This document shows positions 45,160-52,338 of a stretch of 64,000 nucleotides of DNA, piece after piece (position 1 is the stretch's first letter; every line of letters begins with the position of its first letter). A program made the position numbers and the translations under genes. The notes under the pieces were generated by a model. The model had not been told where the DNA came from and searched no databases. It saw only the letters and a list, made by a program, of their open reading frames with translations. The DNA comes from Nitrospirales bacterium (lineage in GTDB: Bacteria; Nitrospirota; Nitrospiria; Nitrospirales; UBA8639): assembly GCA_029261255.1 (NCBI GenBank), contig JAJDBQ010000195.1:1-64000 (forward strand), given 5' to 3'.

Positions 45160-45531
45160 CTATTTCACTTCAATCTCAATGTGATCCCAATCAACGATCA
45201 GCTCTGGTTCATACGTTGACACTTTCACTCGAATTTCATGCTTCCCAGGTGGCACATCGTTGAAGGCATGTTTGATATGACGTTGATAGAGACCATCAAG
45301 AAAGATATCAACAGAATCTTCTGATAACCCCGATTTCAATTGATAGATGAGATCAAACGTTGGTGCGACGGTCTCTCCATCTTTGGGTGCAATAATCGTA
45401 ATCAGAGGACTTCGTAATTCAGCCAAGGCAGACGGTAACTTTGGAAATATGGCCAAGAGAATAAAGATGATCAGCAGAATATGAACAAGAAAGAAGGTTG
45501 TGTCTGCATTCATATCGAGATGCTTTCTCAT
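45160..45531 (-). CDS. Membrane-anchored hypothetical protein, first gene after the Fur box
   Basis: From ATG at 45531 (AAGGATTAC upstream) the protein has one membrane helix (FFLVHILLIIFILLAIFPKL) and an Ig-like beta domain: PLITIIAPKDGETVAPTFDL, GLSEDSVDIFLDGLYQRHIK, and VPPGKHEIRVKV. The pattern resembles small periplasmic Ig-like or DUF4399-type domains, but no function can be given. An ATG at 45558 would add nine residues. It starts about 85 bases downstream of a strong Fur box. Confidence 0.65.
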   Translation of the reverse strand: MRKHLDMNADTTFFLVHILLIIFILLAIFPKLPSALAELRSPLITIIAPKDGETVAPTFDLIYQLKSGLSEDSVDIFLDGLYQRHIKHAFNDVPPGKHEIRVKVSTYEPELIVDWDHIEIEVK

Positions 45532-45614
45532 GTAATCCTTGGAAGCGAGAAGTCTCATTTGAAGTTATTGCTCGCGATGTGTCTGAGTATCCTTGCAATT
45601 CCATATATGAAAAA

Positions 45615-45633
45615 GATTATGACAATCATTATC
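45615..45633 (-). promoter_or_regulatory. Fur box (17 of 19 consensus positions)
   Basis: GATTATGACAATCATTATC matches the Fur consensus GATAATGATAATCATTATC except at positions 4 and 9. It lies between the stop of the gene at 45732 and the start of the gene at 45531, so it probably represses the - strand operon that leads to the ExbB-like, DUF2149 and HmuS/CobN-like genes. Confidence 0.8.
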
Positions 45634-45731
45634 AATTGTAAGGTTATATGAACTCCCACTTCCATGTTCTAAGGCAAGAAATGCATGTTCGAATCAGGGG
45701 AAAGTCTTAATAAAGGAGGGCGGAAGCTACG

Positions 45732-48700
45732 TTACGATGCTTTAGGATTACCCGTAGCATTCATCCATGTGATGACCTCTACCAAGTTACTTTGCGCATC
45801 TTTGTGGTTAGGTACGAGACGGAGAACCACTTGGTAATGAGTTGCGGCTTGTCGATAGTCACCGAGCATCGCGAAACTATTGGCTAGGTTGAAGTGGCCA
45901 TCTGAAGATCGGGGATCTATTTGAATTACCTGCTGAAATAGACTGGCCGACTTTGAGTAGTTTCCCATTCGGTATTGGGTCAGCCCGAGATTAAAAACGA
46001 CCCTGTCACGTTCAGGCCAATCGGGGAATTTTTCTAACACTTGCGTGTACCAATTTGAGGCTTCTCGATCATGCGCTTGTTGTGAATACAAGAGCCCAAG
46101 GTCAAAGAACACATTTGGGTTGGTCGTGCTGACCAACAGCGATTTATTGAGCCAACGCTCGGCTTCTTTGAGGTTGCCGTCCAGCAGGAAGGCTCGACCT
46201 CTCGATGCCCAAAGAGGCTCCAGGAACGTTTGAATTTGATAGTTGGTGCGGTTGTGTTGCCAGGCTTGCGTATAAAACGCTTCAGCATGTTCATCGTGTC
46301 CTCGGGTGCGTGCAACAATACCTTGGAGGAGTAGGTTTGCGGCTTGAGACACATGAGAGAGTCGAACCTGCTGCTCTTCAGATGATACAGATTGTTCTTG
46401 AATGACATCGGAAATCGGGCGAAGCATTGATCGTAGGGCGTCAAGGGTTGTGGCAGCCAGGGCTGTAGTATTGAGTGTGGTGAACGACAAGGGTGCTGAA
46501 TATTCGATCAAACGATTGTCATCAGTATTCAGAGGGGCGTCAGATATCCAATCCTCAAGAGGAGTCCCGTGCGTGATAAAGCGACCTAAGAAGTCATAGG
46601 AATCCGTGCCTAAGCTGGCGATGCCACCGAGGACATCGCTTTCCTCAAATCGATGTGAGTAATTCCAGAAGTCTACAGTAAGTGGCTCGAGACCGCCTAA
46701 GATGAGTAAATAGCCGCCATGCAACCAAAGAGATGTATGAGGAAACACCGTTTGAAATGTATGGATAAGGACACGAAGATCCTCAATTCCGAGTTGATTA
46801 ATCGTAATCCATTGTCCAATCATGCCTCCGATCGCTAAGCGTTCCCGGCATTGCTGATAATGTTCAACTGTATATAAGCTGCCAACGCCACTTTGATACG
46901 GGAAAAAGAGTTCTTGAACAATCAGATCAAAGCGTTGGCGCGAAAGTTTCATAAAGTTTCGTCCGTCTTGTTGCACGACGCGGGTTTTCGGATTTGAGAG
47001 AATTCCGTGATTTTCTTGATCGAACAATGCAGCGGCTTCAATAATCCCGTCTGAAATTTCCACGATCGTGAGTTGTTCAACTTCAGATCGTAGATTTGAT
47101 GCGGCGGCGATTCCTGTTCCCAACCCAATGGTTAAGACTCTTCTTGGATATGGGTGTAGGAGCAAAGGAAGGTAGCCTTGGAGACGTTGGACACGAATGT
47201 CTTCCTCGCCACTTCCCCCCTCTTGCCGGAGACGGCTAGTGAGCAGCGTGCGCTCACCTGTTTCACGATTCGTAAACACTTCGACCACACCTGAAGCCTC
47301 TTCTCGTTGGAAAAGCACTTCTTGAGATGCACCGGCAGCTCGCTGGCGAAATGTGAGATCGCCATTTATTCCTATCCATAGCAGACTTCCAAGAAGAACA
47401 ACCCAGATCCCCATCGTTGCCATTGAGCGCGCTTGTGATTGTCCAGATGATTGTGTCTTGGCTGACAACGAGAATGGCATAGATGAGAAAATCATCCAGA
47501 GAACCACCAAGCCCAGCCCAGACAACATGATGAGGCTGACTGTTAGTCCGACCCATGGAATGAGGATGAACGACGTGATGAGGACTCCAACAACGGATCC
47601 ACCATTATGCCAGGCATAGAGTCGAGCGAGAGGAGAGACAGGGGCTGCGGTAGATTGTCCGGAGCTTGCTGACAAGGATTGGACGGATGCTGAGGGATTG
47701 GCGAGCAATGTTAATTCGCACAGACAGCAGAATGACAGTCCATATCCAATGGCCGGGACGCCCAGCACACTGAACGTCAGTGTCCCACTAGCCAGAAAAA
47801 AACGAAGAGATGAGGATCCTATCCATGCTTGCATCCAGTTGGACTGATGAAGCAATTGATCAAACGAAGCGGCGATATTTCCAGCGAATGCGATCAGGGT
47901 CATTTGGGATCCAACGGCACTCAAAAATCCAAAAGTGAGTAATACGACTGGAGAACAATAACGACGTGCGCAGAGATAGACGAGCGACCCTAATGCCATG
48001 GCTAATAATACCACCGCAAACAGAAGGCCTTCCGAGTAGGCAGTGACATTGATCACGAGCCAGATAAATTGAGCGCCAACAATTTCCAAACCTAGGATAA
48101 GGAATCCAATCACGCTGCCTATGGCCAATATCATGCGCACAGGATAGTCGGTGGCGACGCGAGAGTTCTCGGGTTTCCGTGATGGTGTTCTTTTCTGGGT
48201 GGTCTGAGATCGTGGGTGAGTTGGTGGCAAGAATTCATCATGTGCATAACGGATTCCCATCAGATATGCCACACTCGCCATCACAAGGTTCATGGTTCCC
48301 AAGAACAAGGAGGTTGCAAACAGACCCCAGGTAGGGATTATGAGAAGAGAAGCTAGAGCACCAGCTGCCGAGGCGAGCACTCCGACGTAATACACGCGAC
48401 CTGGCCGTTGTTCAGAATGTTTGGAGGCCAGTGCGGTCGATAAACCAGCTAGCAGGGGAAATCCTGTTCCCAAGAGCGAGGTGATCGGAAGAAGCAGGAG
48501 GGCGGTGAAGATGCTTCGAATCAGCGTATGGTGAATGCCATCAGTTTCTGGAGCGATGGAGATATAGACTGAGTCGATAAAGTGGAGAAAAAAAGGAAAC
48601 GCGATGCCCAGAATACCTATCCCTGCTTGTATTAGGGCGAAACCATTGAGCGAAGATTTGATGTTGTGAAGAAAGAACGACGTTCCGCGTTTCATGACAT

Positions 48701-48956
48701 AGGCTAGGGCAAAGCTGCCAATGCCCAGCCCGGCCATGAAGGTTGAAAGAACAACGGAAAATGCAGGGGCGGTCATGCCAAGTGTGGCGGTCAAGTATTT
48801 GATCCACACCACTTCATAGGTAAGACCGATAAAGGAATGCAGGGCATAACAAATTAGGAGGAAAATAGTCGAGTGAGATGACGAGGCCAGCGGAAGCTGG
48901 CCTCGTATCGAAGGAGAGTTAGGCTGTCCTGATTGGTCCGTAGAGAATGCGCGCAC
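45732..48956 (-). CDS. Fused membrane transporter-like / spermidine-synthase-like / TPR protein
   Basis: The 1074-residue protein has about 12 or more membrane helices in residues 30-570, beginning SFIGLTYEVVWIKYLTATLG, a pattern of spermidine-synthase-associated membrane proteins. A Rossmann methyltransferase/spermidine-synthase-like domain follows near residue 605 (VLTIGLGTGIAAASNLRSEV, VQQDGRNFMKLSRQRFDLIV). The C-terminal 200 residues are TPR repeats (NPNVFFDLGLLYSQQAHDRE, DGHFNLANSFAMLGDYRQAA). The function is unknown, since canonical decarboxy-SAM residues cannot be judged by eye. The GTG start is five bases after the TonB receptor stop, so it is in that operon. Confidence 0.75.
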   Translation of the reverse strand: MRAFSTDQSGQPNSPSIRGQLPLASSSHSTIFLLICYALHSFIGLTYEVVWIKYLTATLGMTAPAFSVVLSTFMAGLGIGSFALAYVMKRGTSFFLHNIKSSLNGFALIQAGIGILGIAFPFFLHFIDSVYISIAPETDGIHHTLIRSIFTALLLLPITSLLGTGFPLLAGLSTALASKHSEQRPGRVYYVGVLASAAGALASLLIIPTWGLFATSLFLGTMNLVMASVAYLMGIRYAHDEFLPPTHPRSQTTQKRTPSRKPENSRVATDYPVRMILAIGSVIGFLILGLEIVGAQFIWLVINVTAYSEGLLFAVVLLAMALGSLVYLCARRYCSPVVLLTFGFLSAVGSQMTLIAFAGNIAASFDQLLHQSNWMQAWIGSSSLRFFLASGTLTFSVLGVPAIGYGLSFCCLCELTLLANPSASVQSLSASSGQSTAAPVSPLARLYAWHNGGSVVGVLITSFILIPWVGLTVSLIMLSGLGLVVLWMIFSSMPFSLSAKTQSSGQSQARSMATMGIWVVLLGSLLWIGINGDLTFRQRAAGASQEVLFQREEASGVVEVFTNRETGERTLLTSRLRQEGGSGEEDIRVQRLQGYLPLLLHPYPRRVLTIGLGTGIAAASNLRSEVEQLTIVEISDGIIEAAALFDQENHGILSNPKTRVVQQDGRNFMKLSRQRFDLIVQELFFPYQSGVGSLYTVEHYQQCRERLAIGGMIGQWITINQLGIEDLRVLIHTFQTVFPHTSLWLHGGYLLILGGLEPLTVDFWNYSHRFEESDVLGGIASLGTDSYDFLGRFITHGTPLEDWISDAPLNTDDNRLIEYSAPLSFTTLNTTALAATTLDALRSMLRPISDVIQEQSVSSEEQQVRLSHVSQAANLLLQGIVARTRGHDEHAEAFYTQAWQHNRTNYQIQTFLEPLWASRGRAFLLDGNLKEAERWLNKSLLVSTTNPNVFFDLGLLYSQQAHDREASNWYTQVLEKFPDWPERDRVVFNLGLTQYRMGNYSKSASLFQQVIQIDPRSSDGHFNLANSFAMLGDYRQAATHYQVVLRLVPNHKDAQSNLVEVITWMNATGNPKAS
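48881..48906 (-). repeat. Perfect 11-bp hairpin at the start of the fused transporter gene
   Basis: ACGAGGCCAGC (48881-48891) and GCTGGCCTCGT (48896-48906) form a stem with a four-base loop. It lies 60 bases after the receptor stop and inside codons 17-25 of the next reading frame. There is no T-run on either side. It could be an attenuator or mRNA stabiliser. Confidence 0.5.
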
Positions 48957-48961
48957 GGATG

Positions 48962-51046
48962 TTAAGGGAGGGCGACAGTGTAAGCCAGCGAAACCTTTGG
49001 ATTGATGCCGGCTTCTGGAAGATTCGATAAATGGCGTCGATATTTGAGATCAGTAAGGTTGTCAATGCCTGCATTGAGACGAAGGCCATGTAACCAAGGA
49101 ATCCCGAGATTTCCGAAAAATGATCGTGGCGGTTCCATCGCCAGATACATATCGAAAAGAGCATAGCCACCTGTCTTTTCTGTGCCTCCACCATCGGGCA
49201 CTCGATTTTGATCGCCGGTTATTTGGGTGCGTCCGCCGACAGTCAGTCCCCAGGAGGGATGGTAGTAGTCGATGCCCAGAAGACCACGTATGGCAGGGAT
49301 TTGGGTTAGCGGCTCTTTTTCTTTCAGATCCTTCCCCCGTGTATACGTAAAGTTTCCACGGACGGTGATATTGTCGGTGGGTAGCCATGTGACTTCGCTT
49401 TCAAATCCTTGTAGAAGTGCTCTGGTGACGTTCACTGGCATGAACTCAAGTTGAAATGTCATGAAATTAAAGTTGACATCTTGATCAATGAAATCGCGCA
49501 CCTTGTTGCGGAAATACGCGCCTTTCCAGACCAGTTGATCATTGTCGGATAAGACCCGAGGCAGCACAACGCGAACCCCGGCATCGATATTTCGGCTTTT
49601 TTCTGGTTTCAGGTCAGGGTTTGGGAGAAAGACTGATCCGGGAAAATGAGTGCCAGATACAAAGAGATCGTCAAAGCCTGGCTGCCGGAAGCCATGAGCA
49701 TAGTTGGCCGTCAGATAGAGAAAGTCTGTGGCTTTGACGACTGTTCCGATCTTGGGGTTGACTCGATTTGCAGTCCTTTTTGATTGACCTGGTGTTGTCT
49801 TTTCCCACCGATCCCATCGCAGCCCTGGGATCAGCACAATGCGATCATCAAACAGCGTGATTTCGTCTTGAATATAGAGTCCATAGACATCGGAGTCGGC
49901 TTTGGGGAAAAACAGTCGGGCGCCAACTGATCGGTTTCCACGGCTTTCTTGATTATTCGTATAAAATTCCGTGCCTATGGTAAGAATGTGGTGGTGGGTT
50001 TTAGGATCACCGAAGTTCATGGAATTGCGAAGGTCAAAACCAGTGGTATCAAAATTAATATCATCTCTCGTGCTGTTTGATAACTGCCGTTCTGTGATAT
50101 CGAGTGTATTGTGATAGACAAACCCGTTCAAGTTAAGATAGGGGTTATCGGGATTATTGTGGGTGTACCCAAGTCGATAGTTAAACTGGCGATTTTTTCG
50201 ATCAGACAGGCTTGCGGCAGATGTCGGGTTCGTATTCGAGTTAAACGGAACTCCAGCCGCTTGACGGGTGACGTGAACAGAAAATTCCGCTTCGTCGTGG
50301 GCTGTGGGTTTCCACACGATTTTCCCCAGCCCAGCTGAATTATCTTGTCCAGAGTTGGGTAAGTCGCCAAACCCATCTCCAATGCGAATGTCATCTGCGC
50401 CTCGAAGTAGGCCGTAGGCCATGACTTCGAAATGCTCTCCAAGGCGACCGGCTATCGCAGTACTTGTTAGGAGTTCGTCACTTGCCCCTTGATATCCAAA
50501 TTTCTGAGAAACTGCAAATTGTCCATTTGGTCCGAGATAGTCTGATGGATCTTTCGTCTCCATCGCCACGACCCCACCAATGGCTTGGCTGCCGTACAGT
50601 GCCGAGCCTGGCCCGCGTATGATTTCTACCCGTTTTAAAAGATCCACATCAATAAAGGTGCGGCCTTTATGGCCAGACTGAAAATTCAGTCGTTGTCCGT
50701 CAATTAAGGTAAGAACCCGAGCTCCGGAAAGTCCTCGAATGTTTGGATTTTCACCCATTTGCCGAGGTCCGTCACCGCTAGAAATGCCAGGTTCATAGCG
50801 AAGCACGTCATCTAAGCTCTGAGCTTGCCGTTGTTGGAAGTATTCTTGTTCGATCACACTCACTTCCCCAGGCGTCGCGATGGGGTCTCGTGCAGTTTTC
50901 GTGGCACTGATCGTCACCTGTTGGAGTTTGAATGTTGGTTTTGTCGGTGATGAAATAGTTTTTTCGTCAGCTGAAAAAGCCCCAGAGATATTCATCAGCG
51001 AAATGAGTAACAGGGGTACTAGCAATGCAGCGTATCGTTGGATCAT
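48962..51046 (-). CDS. TonB-dependent outer-membrane receptor, haem-type
   Basis: The 694-residue receptor has a signal peptide, a plug domain with DDVLRYEPGISSGDG, NIRGLSGARVLTLIDGQR and RVEIIRGPGSALYGSQAIGG, and a 22-strand barrel. Near residue 460 it has FRQPGFDDLF, then a His at about 472 (SGTHF) and NPDL near 481. This is the FRAP/YRAP-His-NPDL layout of haem receptors such as HmuR and HemR, although the box here is FRQP. I use ATG at 51046 because AAGGAG lies just upstream; the ATG at 51067 precedes that site. It probably imports haem or a related tetrapyrrole. Confidence 0.85.
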   Translation of the reverse strand: MIQRYAALLVPLLLISLMNISGAFSADEKTISSPTKPTFKLQQVTISATKTARDPIATPGEVSVIEQEYFQQRQAQSLDDVLRYEPGISSGDGPRQMGENPNIRGLSGARVLTLIDGQRLNFQSGHKGRTFIDVDLLKRVEIIRGPGSALYGSQAIGGVVAMETKDPSDYLGPNGQFAVSQKFGYQGASDELLTSTAIAGRLGEHFEVMAYGLLRGADDIRIGDGFGDLPNSGQDNSAGLGKIVWKPTAHDEAEFSVHVTRQAAGVPFNSNTNPTSAASLSDRKNRQFNYRLGYTHNNPDNPYLNLNGFVYHNTLDITERQLSNSTRDDINFDTTGFDLRNSMNFGDPKTHHHILTIGTEFYTNNQESRGNRSVGARLFFPKADSDVYGLYIQDEITLFDDRIVLIPGLRWDRWEKTTPGQSKRTANRVNPKIGTVVKATDFLYLTANYAHGFRQPGFDDLFVSGTHFPGSVFLPNPDLKPEKSRNIDAGVRVVLPRVLSDNDQLVWKGAYFRNKVRDFIDQDVNFNFMTFQLEFMPVNVTRALLQGFESEVTWLPTDNITVRGNFTYTRGKDLKEKEPLTQIPAIRGLLGIDYYHPSWGLTVGGRTQITGDQNRVPDGGGTEKTGGYALFDMYLAMEPPRSFFGNLGIPWLHGLRLNAGIDNLTDLKYRRHLSNLPEAGINPKVSLAYTVALP

Positions 51047-51170
51047 TCGTCGCTCCTTATGATGCAATATGAATGGAGAAGTCGTGATGTGTATGTATGT
51101 GGAAAGGAAAGCCGCACTCGTTTATCACCAGAAACTCTTACCGACGGTCCAACGCGTTAGATGAAAATAG

Positions 51171-51187
51171 TTATCAGAATCAGATAA
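51171..51187 (-). promoter_or_regulatory. Possible Fur-like operator of the haem receptor gene
   Basis: TTATC-N7-GATAA forms inverted arms about 125 bases upstream of the receptor start. It only loosely matches the Fur consensus (an overlapping 19-base alignment gives about 12 matches). I rate it a weak candidate. Confidence 0.3.
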
Positions 51188-51386
51188 GAAATACTGGAAA
51201 GGCATAGTAAAAGAGAATGTCCAATTTCCCGAAACTCATGCGGAAAAACCGGAAAATAAAAAATGAGGGCGAAGAGCTAAATTCAAATGGAGAAAAAGGG
51301 GCAGGCAGTAGACTGCTGAGTAACAGAAGATGGCGATTTCGTTTTTCCAATGAGAATGAGCATGGTGGATTTTAGGCGACTGTTTC

Positions 51387-51524
51387 TCAAGGCAACAAGA
51401 CTGGACATATCCAAATTCCAATCAGCATGACCGCGACGAAGAGCAGTGAAAGCGTGAGGCTAATTGCAACAGGAGTCTCTCCTTCAATGATGAACTGTGA
51501 TGTCTTCATGATTGGTGATGCCAT
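51387..51524 (-). CDS. Possible small membrane protein (45 aa)
   Basis: An ORF from ATG at 51524 to TGA at 51389-51387 encodes a short polar N-terminus (MASPIMKTSQFIIEGETPVA) and one strong membrane helix (SLTLSLLFVAVMLIGIWICP). There is no clear ribosome-binding site. Small single-helix proteins are common near transport genes, but this could be a chance ORF. Confidence 0.3.
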   Translation of the reverse strand: MASPIMKTSQFIIEGETPVAISLTLSLLFVAVMLIGIWICPVLLP

Positions 51525-51658
51525 TTTCACAAGTGACAATAGTTGGTTTCCAACTGCGTCCTGTCGATGGGGTTGACGGGCTGAGTTCGGATATCGACAT
51601 CACGATAGGTCTTTGCTCATCCTGAAAAGAAAAGATCTTTTGTTTGCCTTGGAAAAGT

Positions 51659-51689
51659 GTCAGAGCGCTCCTAGGAGGAGCGCTCTGAC
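51659..51689. repeat. Perfect 14-bp inverted repeat
   Basis: GTCAGAGCGCTCCT (51659-51672) and AGGAGCGCTCTGAC (51676-51689) are exact reverse complements with a three-base spacer. Leftwards the - strand continues ACACTTTTCC, a weak T-run. No gene ends nearby on either strand, so it may be a decayed terminator, an RNA element or a protein-binding site. Confidence 0.5.
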
Positions 51690-52338
51690 CAGGAGGAGAG
51701 CAAGAGGGACGAACTCTTGCCCTCGGCTGACATTGGTTGCAATGTGTTCCGAGACTCTGTGGGTCTGCTCATCCTATGAACAAATCGATGGCGGGTAGAA
51801 TAAGGAGGAGATATGAAGTGACTATGTCTTTTTATGAATTTGAAATGCATGAACATCATTCCAAAAATACCATTGCTGGATGCTTGGTGGAATGCTCATT
51901 TTCTTGAAAAATATGTGCAAAGAATGGAACAGCAAGATAGAGCGAATTATTTTGTGCCTAGAATGATTTCCAAATCTATAGCTGTGAGTTTCGCTCTCGA
52001 AAAGGGTTTGATTCCCTGATCCCCGCCGGGCAAGACTTTGCCGCCTTCAGATCACCTGGTTTCCTCACTCCTACCTTAATGGCGTTTTTATTTTCACGCT
52101 ATCTTTTCCACGTCCAGTATTCTCTACAAGCCAGATCATCTCAATTTTTCCTGGAATACAACATCCTCAATAAGGAATCTGAGCATTCTTTCACACTGAA
52201 GTGATTGTCTAAAATCCTCTCAGTATTTTGTAGCATGTTCTTTCTGTTAGCCCTTACCCCCGTAGGTATTGACCAAAATTTATTTTTAATAAAAACCTCA
52301 TTCATTTATTCATTTCTTAGCGGAAGGTATCAAGAAAA

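Larger units (their letters stand above)
51068..52338. other. 1.27-kb gap between divergent TonB receptor genes
   Basis: The stretch separates two divergently transcribed receptor genes. It holds an operator-like TTATCAGAATCAGATAA (51171-51187, inverted TTATC/GATAA arms), a possible 45-residue membrane ORF (51387-51524, - strand) and a strong hairpin (51659-51689). Beyond these I see no supported gene from 51690 to 52338. The region before 52339 is AT-rich and contains GGAAGG as the likely ribosome-binding site of the next gene. Confidence 0.5.
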
